NCBI RefSeq assembly: GCF_014384885.1
Contig: NZ_JACRST010000007.1
Location: 43,988-107,987, forward strand
Source: Ligaoa zhengdingensis
Lineage (GTDB): Bacteria; Bacillota; Clostridia; Oscillospirales; Ruminococcaceae
Reading direction: 5' to 3'
DNA length: 64,000 bases
The position numbers were made by a program, and so were the translations under genes. Positions within the stretch are counted from its first letter, which is position 1, and each line of letters opens with the position of its first letter. The notes under the pieces were generated by a model that did not search any database, was not told the DNA's origin, and worked only from the letters and a program-made list of their open reading frames with translations. Shown here one piece after another: positions 25,782-31,678 of the stretch.

Positions 25782-26147
25782 TTATTCGGTGACATGCTCC
25801 AGCCCCTGGTCGAGGATGGTCTTGATGTGATCGTCCGCCAGGGAATAGAAAACCGTCTTACCCTCACGCCGGTTTTTGACCAAACAGGACGCCTTGAGCA
25901 CCCGGAGCTGATGGGAGATCGCGCTCTGGCTCATGCCCAGAAGCTGCGCGATATCACACACGCACATCTCCGATTCAAACAACACATACAAAATTTTGAT
26001 GCGGGTGGAATCCGCGAAGATTTTAAAGAGATCCGCCAGGTCGTAGAGAATCTCCTCATCGGGCATACGGCTCTGCACGGCATCCACAATCTCCTGGTGC
26101 ACAAACAAAAAATCGCACTGTTCAGCCAGCGGTTCGTTGTTGGCCAT
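25782..26147 (-). CDS. ArsR/SmtB-family metal-sensing repressor (CadC/CmtR-like)
   Basis: This 121-residue winged-helix repressor starts at ATG 26147 behind AAAGGGTG. It has the alpha3 metal motif EMCVCDIAQLLG (two Cys) followed by the recognition helix SQSAISHQLRVLKA, and a C-terminal dimer helix DDHIKTILDQGLEHV with Asp and His ligands like the alpha5 site of SmtB/CzrA. Metal binding would release it from the operator at 26163-26183. It is the first gene of the unit with the metal ATPase. Confidence 0.92.
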   Translation of the reverse strand: MANNEPLAEQCDFLFVHQEIVDAVQSRMPDEEILYDLADLFKIFADSTRIKILYVLFESEMCVCDIAQLLGMSQSAISHQLRVLKASCLVKNRREGKTVFYSLADDHIKTILDQGLEHVTE

Positions 26148-26162
26148 TGTCAATCACCCTTT

Positions 26163-26216
26163 CATATGAACAATTATTCATATAATTATAATAGCAACTG
26201 TCCACAGCATTGTCAA
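26163..26216 (-). promoter_or_regulatory. Promoter and ArsR-type operator of the cad operon
   Basis: On the minus strand TTGACA (26211-26216), 17 bases and TATTAT (26188-26193) form a strong promoter. Just downstream, 26164-26183 holds the imperfect palindrome ATATGAACAATTATTCATAT, which matches the AT-rich inverted repeat with TGAA-type arms used by SmtB/ArsR repressors. Confidence 0.85.
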
Positions 26217-26280
26217 GAGGTTCGCATAAAAAAGCGAGGCGCGCACCCAATTTGGATGCGCGCCACACATTTTTTATGGT

Positions 26281-26553
26281 TCAGGTTTTCGAGCAGAGCG
26301 CAATTCCTGTGGCCGCCACCACCAACAGGAAGATACCCGCCCCGGCGACCGCCACCTCGGCGGGGGTGGGCCAGCCTAGGGTTCTGGAAGCGTCCTCCCC
26401 CGCCTGAGCCGCGGCGCGGGCCTCGCTGGGCGGGGGCGCAGCTGCCTTTTCGGTATGTACGGGGCGAGCCACCCCAGCGCTGGCCGCCAGCAGGATACCG
26501 GCGCACACGATCGCCCACAGTCCGCGCCTGTATTTGCGCATCTTTTCATCCAT
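26281..26553 (-). CDS. Small membrane protein, unknown
   Basis: This is a 90-residue reading frame with two hydrophobic segments (about 12-28, LWAIVCAGILLAASAGVA, and 67-85, AVAGAGIFLLVVAATGIAL) joined by an Ala/Pro/Glu-rich loop. The start is uncertain: GGAAAGG is very close to the ATG at 26553, and an ATG four codons later would be better spaced. It is upstream of the ArsR gene but outside its promoter. Codon use fits the host. No family recognised. Confidence 0.5.
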   Translation of the reverse strand: MDEKMRKYRRGLWAIVCAGILLAASAGVARPVHTEKAAAPPPSEARAAAQAGEDASRTLGWPTPAEVAVAGAGIFLLVVAATGIALCSKT

Positions 26554-26694
26554 CCTTTCCCGCCCCGTTTCGGGCCTATCTGTAGCACCATCATAACGGC
26601 GACAGGGCGCAAAACACGTCTGTTCCAGGGGAAAAATATTTTTTCTCCCCTGGGCGACGATTTTATCTTGTTTTCACAAACTCCCCGCAGGTGA

Positions 26695-26723
26695 TTGACA
26701 ATTATTTCAAAAAGCAATAGAAT
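26695..26723 (+). promoter_or_regulatory. Promoter of the MATE leader
   Basis: TTGACA (26695-26700), 17-base spacer, TAGAAT (26718-26723); transcription would start near 26730, 140 bases before the gene. Confidence 0.8.
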
Positions 26724-26729
26724 AGATAA

Positions 26730-26829
26730 GAAAGTGGTTGTAATCGGTGACCGATATAAAAAAGGTCCGGTCCTCCGGATAACAGGCAACCTGACATCCC
26801 ACACTGGAGATAGTGTGGGCTTTTTTTCG
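26730..26829 (+). promoter_or_regulatory. Structured leader with intrinsic terminator upstream of the MATE gene (candidate riboswitch)
   Basis: The leader contains hairpin TCCGG/CCGGA (26765-26778) and a nested helix GGAT...ATCC (26777-26799) with CAGG/CCTG inside. It also has a full intrinsic terminator CCCACACT/AGTGTGGG at 26798-26819 followed by T7. The GGAT/ATCC helix shares two C with the terminator stem, so the structures could exclude each other. I recognise no known riboswitch consensus (not T-box, guanidine, TPP, fluoride or preQ1). The stretch 26554-26694 shows nothing else. Confidence 0.6.
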
Positions 26830-26870
26830 CTATATGAGAAGGAAATTTGGAAAAGAAAAGGAGTGTTATG

Positions 26871-28268
26871 ATGGAAGCTTATTCGGAAAATAAGATGGGT
26901 ACAGCCCCGATGCTGCCCCTGTTGCTGTCCATGGGTCTGCCCGCCATGTGTTCCATGCTGGTGCAGGCGTTTTACAACGTGGTGGACAGCTACTTTGTGG
27001 CCAAGCTGGGCCTCAACGCGCTGACCGCGGTCTCCCTCGCCTTTCCGGTGCAGAACCTGATGATCGCCGTCGCGGTGGGCACCGGCGTGGGCATCAACTC
27101 GCTGATCTCCCGCCGGTTGGGCGAGGGGCGACATGAGGAGGCCAACCAGGCCGCGACGCACGGCCTGCTGCTGGGGCTGATCAGCGGTTTGGCTGTGGCG
27201 TTGTGCGGCGTCATCGGCACCGATCTGTTCTTCAAGGCGTTCACCGACATCCCGGAGGTACACCAGATGGGATGCGACTACGTCTACGTGGTGACCATCT
27301 TCTCGTTCGGCATGTTCATGCAGGTCAACATGGAAAAGACCCTGCAATCCACCGGCAACATGATTATCCCCATGTTCTCCCAACTGATCGGCGCGATCAT
27401 CAACATCGTCCTCGATCCGATTATGATCTTCGGCCTGCTCGGGTTCCCCGCGATGGGGGTCAAGGGCGCTGCGGTGGCAACGGTCACCGGCCAGATCATC
27501 GGTATGCTGTTTGTGGTGATCGTCGGTCTGGTGTGCGACCACGCGGTGAACATCTCGCTGCGCGGATTCCGCTGGAACGGGCGCATCGTGCGCGACATTT
27601 ATGCGGTGGGCTTTCCGTCAATCATCATGCAGTCGATCGGTTCGGCCATGGTGATGGGCATGAACGCCATCCTGACCGGGCTCAACGACGCGGCAGTCGC
27701 GGTGTTCGGCATCTACTTCAAGCTCCAGTCGTTTGTGTTTATGCCGGTGTTCGGCATGACCCAGGGCATGATGCCGATCATCGGCTACAACTACGGCGCG
27801 CGCAACAAGCACCGGATGATGAGCGCGCTCAAAATCGGCAGTATCATCGCTTTGGTCATCATGGCGGCGGGCACCGTGCTGTTCCGTTTGGCCCCTGAGG
27901 CGCTGCTCGCAATCTTCGATGCGGACGCCGCCATGCTGGAGGTCGGCGTACCGGCGTTGAGCACCATCTCGCTGTGTTTTGTTCCGGCTGCGCTGGGCAT
28001 CGCGTTTTCTACCCTGTTTCAAGCGGTCGGCATGGGTGCCAAGAGCCTGTTCATTTCTTTGCTGCGCCAGTTGATCCTCATTCTGCCGATGGCCTATTTC
28101 CTGTCCAAGCTGGGGATCTCCGCCGTCTGGTACGCGTTCCCGCTGGCCGAGACAATCTCGTTTATCGCGAGCCTGCTGATCTTCGTGTCGCTCTACCGCA
28201 AGCATATCAAAAACCTGACCCCGCTGACGGGCGGGAACCTGTCCGGGGAGGGCGGCGCGCTGAACTGA
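26871..28268 (+). CDS. MATE family efflux transporter
   Basis: This 465-residue, about 12-helix membrane protein of the MATE/MOP group uses a sodium or proton gradient to export cationic drugs or metabolites. Two homologous halves show the family patterns (PLLLSMGLPAMCSMLVQAFYNVVDSYFV; GRIVRDIYAVGFPSIIMQSIGS). ATG 26871 lies seven bases after AGGAG; the ATG just before is also possible. It is preceded by a terminator-containing leader, so expression is probably conditional. Substrate unknown. Confidence 0.92.
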   Translation: MEAYSENKMGTAPMLPLLLSMGLPAMCSMLVQAFYNVVDSYFVAKLGLNALTAVSLAFPVQNLMIAVAVGTGVGINSLISRRLGEGRHEEANQAATHGLLLGLISGLAVALCGVIGTDLFFKAFTDIPEVHQMGCDYVYVVTIFSFGMFMQVNMEKTLQSTGNMIIPMFSQLIGAIINIVLDPIMIFGLLGFPAMGVKGAAVATVTGQIIGMLFVVIVGLVCDHAVNISLRGFRWNGRIVRDIYAVGFPSIIMQSIGSAMVMGMNAILTGLNDAAVAVFGIYFKLQSFVFMPVFGMTQGMMPIIGYNYGARNKHRMMSALKIGSIIALVIMAAGTVLFRLAPEALLAIFDADAAMLEVGVPALSTISLCFVPAALGIAFSTLFQAVGMGAKSLFISLLRQLILILPMAYFLSKLGISAVWYAFPLAETISFIASLLIFVSLYRKHIKNLTPLTGGNLSGEGGALN

Positions 28269-28300
28269 TGCGCAACCTGAGCCAACACAAAAACCAATCC

Positions 28301-28340
28301 GAGCCCGCTTAGGGATTTTCCCCTGGCGGGCTCCTTTGCG
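28301..28340 (+). terminator. Terminator after the MATE gene
   Basis: GAGCCCGC and GCGGGCTC pair across a 17-base loop containing a smaller GGG/CCC stem; the T tract is short (CTTTG). Confidence 0.6.
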
Positions 28341-28480
28341 CCCGATTTTTGCCAGCGGATGCAACACCACAAAAAAATACCATTTTTCCCGGTTGTTTTA
28401 TAGCTTGAATCCGAGCGATTTGATATAGTGAGTGCAGAAAGAACGACTCGAGGTCAATAAAACAACAGGGAGGTATTTCA

Positions 28481-29494
28481 ATGAAACGCAATATGAAACA
28501 ATGGCTCAACGATATGATCGACGCACCTGTCAAAAAGGCGATGCCGGTCCTTTCCTTTCCGGCGATCCAGCTCATGGGTATCAGCGTGAAGGACCTGATC
28601 TCCAGCAGCGACGCGCAGGCCAAGGGGATGAAGCTGATTGCGGACCGCACCAACGCTGCGGCGTCGGTGAGCCTGATGGACCTGTCGCTGGAAGCGGAAT
28701 GCTTCGGTTCCACCATCCGCTTCTCTGACGACGAGGTGCCCACTGTGATCGGCAGCATCGTCAGCAGCGAGGAAGAGGCTGAGCAGCTCGAGGTTCCCAA
28801 GGTTGGAGCGGGCCGAACCAAAATCTACATCGATGCGATCGAAAAAGCGGTGGCGGAGATCGACGACCGTCCGGTGTTGGCGGGGATCATCGGCCCGTTT
28901 TCGCTGGCGGGGCGCCTGATGGATGTCTCGGAGGCGATGATCTACTGCTATGAGGAACCGGATATGGTCCACATCCTGCTCAAAAAGGTGACGCAGTTCC
29001 TCATTGAATACTGCCTGGAATACAAGAGGGTAGGCGCCAACGGCGTCGTCATGGCGGAACCGCTGGCAGGGCTGCTTTCCCCTTCGCTGGCCGAGGAGTT
29101 TTCCGCCCCGTATGTCAAACAGATTGTGGACGCGGTGCAGGAAGATTCTTTTGTGGTCATCTACCACAACTGCGGCGACAGCACCATCCAGACGATCGAT
29201 TCGATCCTCTCCACCGGATCGGCGGCCTACCATTTCGGCAACGCCATCGACATGGCTGAGATGATGCCCCACATCCCCAGCGGTACCGTCGCGATGGGCA
29301 ATGTGGACCCCGCCGGGGAGCTCCGCAACGGCACCCCGGAGTCGGTCAGGGAGGCGACCCTGCGCGTGATGAACGCCTGCTGCAGCTATCCCAACTTCGT
29401 CATCTCCTCGGGTTGCGACATTCCACCCCTCTCCAAGTGGGAGAATATCGACGCATTTTTTGCGGCGGTGGAGGAATTCTATCGCGGCAAATGA
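28481..29494 (+). CDS. Uroporphyrinogen-decarboxylase-fold methyltransferase (MtbA-like, corrinoid)
   Basis: This 337-residue protein of the MtaA/MtbA/UroD group transfers a methyl group between a corrinoid protein and a thiol or tetrahydrofolate-type acceptor. The likely zinc ligands are visible as His and Cys in YHNCGD (about residue 228) and Cys in SSGCDIPP (about 309); glycine-rich GIIGPFSLAGRL and MAEPLAG are family stretches. True uroporphyrinogen decarboxylases lack this H-x-C...C set, so the methyltransferase call is preferred. No corrinoid protein or partner methyltransferase gene lies near it. The substrate is unknown. Confidence 0.82.
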   Translation: MKRNMKQWLNDMIDAPVKKAMPVLSFPAIQLMGISVKDLISSSDAQAKGMKLIADRTNAAASVSLMDLSLEAECFGSTIRFSDDEVPTVIGSIVSSEEEAEQLEVPKVGAGRTKIYIDAIEKAVAEIDDRPVLAGIIGPFSLAGRLMDVSEAMIYCYEEPDMVHILLKKVTQFLIEYCLEYKRVGANGVVMAEPLAGLLSPSLAEEFSAPYVKQIVDAVQEDSFVVIYHNCGDSTIQTIDSILSTGSAAYHFGNAIDMAEMMPHIPSGTVAMGNVDPAGELRNGTPESVREATLRVMNACCSYPNFVISSGCDIPPLSKWENIDAFFAAVEEFYRGK

Positions 29495-29716
29495 CCGGAT
29501 CAATAGAGAAAAGGCCCGCCGGTGTGCTGAACGGATTGGGTTGAGCACACATTGAAAAAGTCCCCTATTTTGGAAGGTTTCATCGGAGTGGTACCGTTTT
29601 CGCTGCGCCACTCCGATTAAATTTGGTTTCCCGTTCCAGAGCACTTTTCTGCCACTGGTAATTCGTGCCCCTTGCCCGGTTCCCCGCGCTAGCGGTGCGC
29701 CAACTTTTATTTCCCA

Positions 29717-29762
29717 ATCACAAGAACTCGCTCAGGCTTTTGCCTGAGCGAGTTCTTGTGAT
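29717..29762. repeat. Perfect 21-bp inverted repeat
   Basis: Arms starting ATCACAAGAACTCGCTC and ending GAGTTCTTGTGAT are perfectly complementary over 21 base pairs around a TTTT loop. There is no T-run directly after the stem, so it is not an ordinary intrinsic terminator. Confidence 0.85.
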
Positions 29763-29802
29763 GAGTCGTTTCATTTTTCGGGGCAAGGTGTTATAATAGC
29801 CT

Positions 29803-29880
29803 TGCCGCTGGTTGATTTGTGGTTCGGTCGGTGGTATTTGCCCGCTGGAGGTTGCGTCCTTTGGCGGGTTTCTTTTATCC
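29803..29880 (+). ncRNA. Candidate small RNA
   Basis: A TATAAT at 29792-29797 (weak -35) is followed about 50 bases later by a terminator-like hairpin, CCCGC at 29849 pairing with GCGGG near 29870, and TTTCTTTT. No reading frame and no known RNA family recognised; it could also be a decayed leader. Confidence 0.35.
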
Positions 29881-29897
29881 CTTCCCTGTAATTATAA

Positions 29898-29986
29898 CAT
29901 ACTACCTTTAAATAGCATAGTCAATTGACAAATCTAACAAATATGATACTTATAAAATGTATATTATGCTACTTTAAAAATGTATG
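29898..29986. promoter_or_regulatory. Pair of inverted 22-bp operator-like repeats upstream of the XRE gene
   Basis: The 22-base segment at 29898-29919 (CATAC...TTTAAA...GCATA) and the reverse complement of 29965-29986 agree at about 17 of 22 positions. Both flank a TTGACA at 29925-29930 and lie just upstream of a TATAAT at 29996. This is consistent with binding sites for the following Cro-like protein. Confidence 0.5.
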
Positions 29987-30001
29987 ATTGAAGAGTATAA
30001 T
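29973..30001 (+). promoter_or_regulatory. Promoter of the second XRE gene
   Basis: TTTAAA (29973-29978), a 17-base spacer and TATAAT (29996-30001), 20 bases before the start codon. Confidence 0.55.
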
Positions 30002-30021
30002 GTAAAATAGGAGGGGATTAT

Positions 30022-30228
30022 ATGCCGATGAAATACGACAAACTATTTGCCCTAATGAAAACGAAAGGTTTGACCACTTATAAGATTAGAAAGGAACAGA
30101 TTATTACCGAAACCACATTGCAAAAACTTAGAGAGGGAAAAAATGTTACCACCGAATCTATCGCTAGGCTTTGTGAGGCGCTGAATTGCCAACCGGGAGA
30201 CATCATGGAATATGTGCCTGATAAATAA
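30022..30228 (+). CDS. Small XRE/Cro-type regulator
   Basis: This 68-residue helix-turn-helix protein starts with ATG 30022 after AGGAGGGG. It has the order KLFALMKTKGLTTYKIRKE, the recognition part ETTLQKLREGKN, then SIARLCEALNCQPGDIMEYV, a standard Cro/C1 protein of clostridial mobile elements. It stands alone, AT-rich in GC-rich surroundings, close to tRNA-Lys. It resembles the XRE protein at 23.2 kb in length and layout. Confidence 0.85.
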   Translation: MPMKYDKLFALMKTKGLTTYKIRKEQIITETTLQKLREGKNVTTESIARLCEALNCQPGDIMEYVPDK

Positions 30229-30229
30229 A

Positions 30230-30275
30230 AATAGGCCCAAGAGACGGCATAACGCCATTCTCGGGCCTATTTTTT
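30230..30275 (+). terminator. Terminator of the second XRE gene
   Basis: AATAGGCCC pairs with GGGCCTATT, with an inner GGC/GCC part, followed by TTTTT. Confidence 0.88.
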
Positions 30276-30283
30276 AAGCAAAA

Positions 30284-30307
30284 AGCCGGGGACTAATCTC
30301 CCCGGCT
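30284..30307 (-). terminator. Minus-strand terminator
   Basis: AGCCGGGG/CCCCGGCT stem with an eight-base loop; the A-run at 30279-30283 gives a T-run on the minus strand. It would stop read-through from the tRNA side. Confidence 0.6.
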
Positions 30308-30366
30308 GAAAATGCATCCAAACAGCCCGCCTGCAAACACATAGACGGGGTTCGGATTTCGCTGGA

Positions 30367-30388
30367 TTTGGTGAGCCACCGGGGATTC
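30367..30388 (-). repeat. 22-bp copy of the 3' end of tRNA-Lys
   Basis: The 22 bases at 30367-30388 are identical to 30532-30553, which comprise the CCA end, acceptor strand and part of the T arm of tRNA-Lys. Beyond this the sequences diverge at once. It may be an attachment-site scar or a remnant of a duplicated tRNA. The stretch 30389-30494 between the copies shows no gene. Confidence 0.75.
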
Positions 30389-30494
30389 TACCCGCGGCAG
30401 AACCGGCCCGCCACCGGCGGCCCGGTTGCGCCCGCCCTTCGCCTTCGGCTCGGGGCGGGCTTGCTGCCTGTTCGCATCCTCCGGCTGCTTGCAC

Positions 30495-30534
30495 AAAAAA
30501 GGGGGTGAATACCAGTTGGTATTCACCCCTTTTT
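30495..30534. terminator. Terminator of tRNA-Lys
   Basis: GGGGTGAATACC pairs perfectly with GGTATTCACCCC; A6 on the left and T5 on the right make it work in both directions. It lies immediately downstream of the tRNA on the minus strand. Confidence 0.9.
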
Positions 30535-30609
30535 GGTGAGCCACCGGGGATTCGAACCCCGGACCCTTTGATTAAAAGTCAAATGCTCTGCCAACTGAGC
30601 TAGTGGCTC
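30534..30609 (-). tRNA. tRNA-Lys (anticodon TTT)
   Basis: On the minus strand GAGCCAC begins a full cloverleaf: D arm CTAGCTCAGTTGG, anticodon loop with CTTTTAA (anticodon TTT), T arm GGGTTCGAATCCC, acceptor GTGGCTC, and an encoded CCA. The anticodon is seen as TTAAAAG on the plus strand. Confidence 0.97.
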
Positions 30610-30712
30610 AAAAGCAGCCTGCTTTCACAGGTACCTAATTAGTATATCAAAAACGATCGCTTTTTGTCAACCAATTTGTGGCTTTCAGGCGGTAATTTTT
30701 GCATTTTACCGC

Positions 30713-31657
30713 TCAGCGCAAAGTTTCTTCGATGAGATAGCGCGGACGGCGCTTGACCTCGCCGTAAATTTTACCGATATATTCGCCGATCACGCCGAGG
30801 CAGAGCAGCTGGATGCCGCCGATCATCCAGATCGAGCAGACCAGGGTGGTCCAGCCCTGCACGGTGCGGCCCATCAGCCAGATCGCCAGGAAGTAGAGCA
30901 GCATCAGCAGGCTGGCTGCAAAGATGATGATCCCCAACGCTGTGATCAGCCGGATGGGCTTGACCGAGAAGGAGGTGATTCCGTCGAATGCAAAGGAGAG
31001 CATCTTTTTAAGCGGGTATTTGCTCTCCCCGGCGAAGCGCTCGTGGCGGTCGTAGTAGACCACGGCGCTTGGGTAGCCGATGAGCGGCACGATTCCCCGC
31101 AGGAACAGGTTGACCTCGTCGAACTGCGCCAGGCCCTCCAGCGCGCGCTTGCTCATCAGGCGGTAGTCGGCGTGGTTCTGCACGATGTCCACCCCAAGGG
31201 CCTTCATAAAGCGGTAAAAGCCAACAGCGGTGGCGCGCTTGAAGGCGGTGTCGGTGTCACGCTTTTTGCGCACCCCATATACCACGTCGTGGCCCTTGTA
31301 ATATTCCGCCACAAACTGGTCGATCACATCCACGTCGTCCTGCAGATCGGCATCGAGCGAGATGGCCATGTCGCACAGCGGCATGGCGGTCATCAGGCCG
31401 GCCAGCAGCGCGTTTTGATGCCCCTTATTGCGCGAGAGCTTCACCCCGCACACCATGGGGTTTTCTTCGTGCAGCGTGCGGATGATCTCCCAGGTGCGGT
31501 CGCGGCTGCCGTCGTTGACCAGCAGGATGCGGCTTTCCGGGCTGACCGCGCCGCCCTCGATCATGCCGCTGAGTTTTTCGGTCAGGCGCTTTGCAGTTTC
31601 AGGCAGCACCTGCTCCTCGTTGTAGCAGGGCACCACCAAATAGAGAATGTCGGCCAT
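30713..31657 (-). CDS. Family 2 glycosyltransferase, polyprenyl-phosphate sugar transferase (CsbB/GtrB-like)
   Basis: This 314-residue membrane-bound enzyme puts a sugar on undecaprenyl phosphate. The N-terminal GT-A domain starts LVVPCYNEEQVLPET, with the metal motif SLDADLQDD at about residues 100-108 and a QNHADYRLMSKRAL stretch. Two C-terminal membrane segments (about 230-255 and 265-290) end with the family tail YIGKIYGEVKRRPRYLIEE. Its start is 21 bases behind the YfhO-like gene. The pair matches the known csbB-yfhO arrangement for glycosylating lipoteichoic acid or other envelope polymers. Confidence 0.92.
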   Translation of the reverse strand: MADILYLVVPCYNEEQVLPETAKRLTEKLSGMIEGGAVSPESRILLVNDGSRDRTWEIIRTLHEENPMVCGVKLSRNKGHQNALLAGLMTAMPLCDMAISLDADLQDDVDVIDQFVAEYYKGHDVVYGVRKKRDTDTAFKRATAVGFYRFMKALGVDIVQNHADYRLMSKRALEGLAQFDEVNLFLRGIVPLIGYPSAVVYYDRHERFAGESKYPLKKMLSFAFDGITSFSVKPIRLITALGIIIFAASLLMLLYFLAIWLMGRTVQGWTTLVCSIWMIGGIQLLCLGVIGEYIGKIYGEVKRRPRYLIEETLR

Positions 31658-31678
31658 GCGCTCCCATCTCCTCGCTTG

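Larger units (their letters stand above)
29495..30021 (+). other. Long noncoding stretch with several hairpins
   Basis: No gene is supported. From left to right: TGTGCT/AGCACA hairpin (29524-29551), ATCGGAGTGG/CCACTCCGAT hairpin (29582-29619), a perfect 21-base-pair palindrome (29717-29762), a TATAAT box at 29792 followed by a possible short RNA with a terminator, then AT-rich DNA with the operator-like repeats and promoter of the next regulator gene. Confidence 0.6.

Noticed and set aside
29590..29602. GGAGTGGTACCG resembling a T-box core
   Set aside because: No stem I motifs, no terminator and no downstream aminoacyl-tRNA or amino acid gene; the bases form one arm of a simple hairpin.
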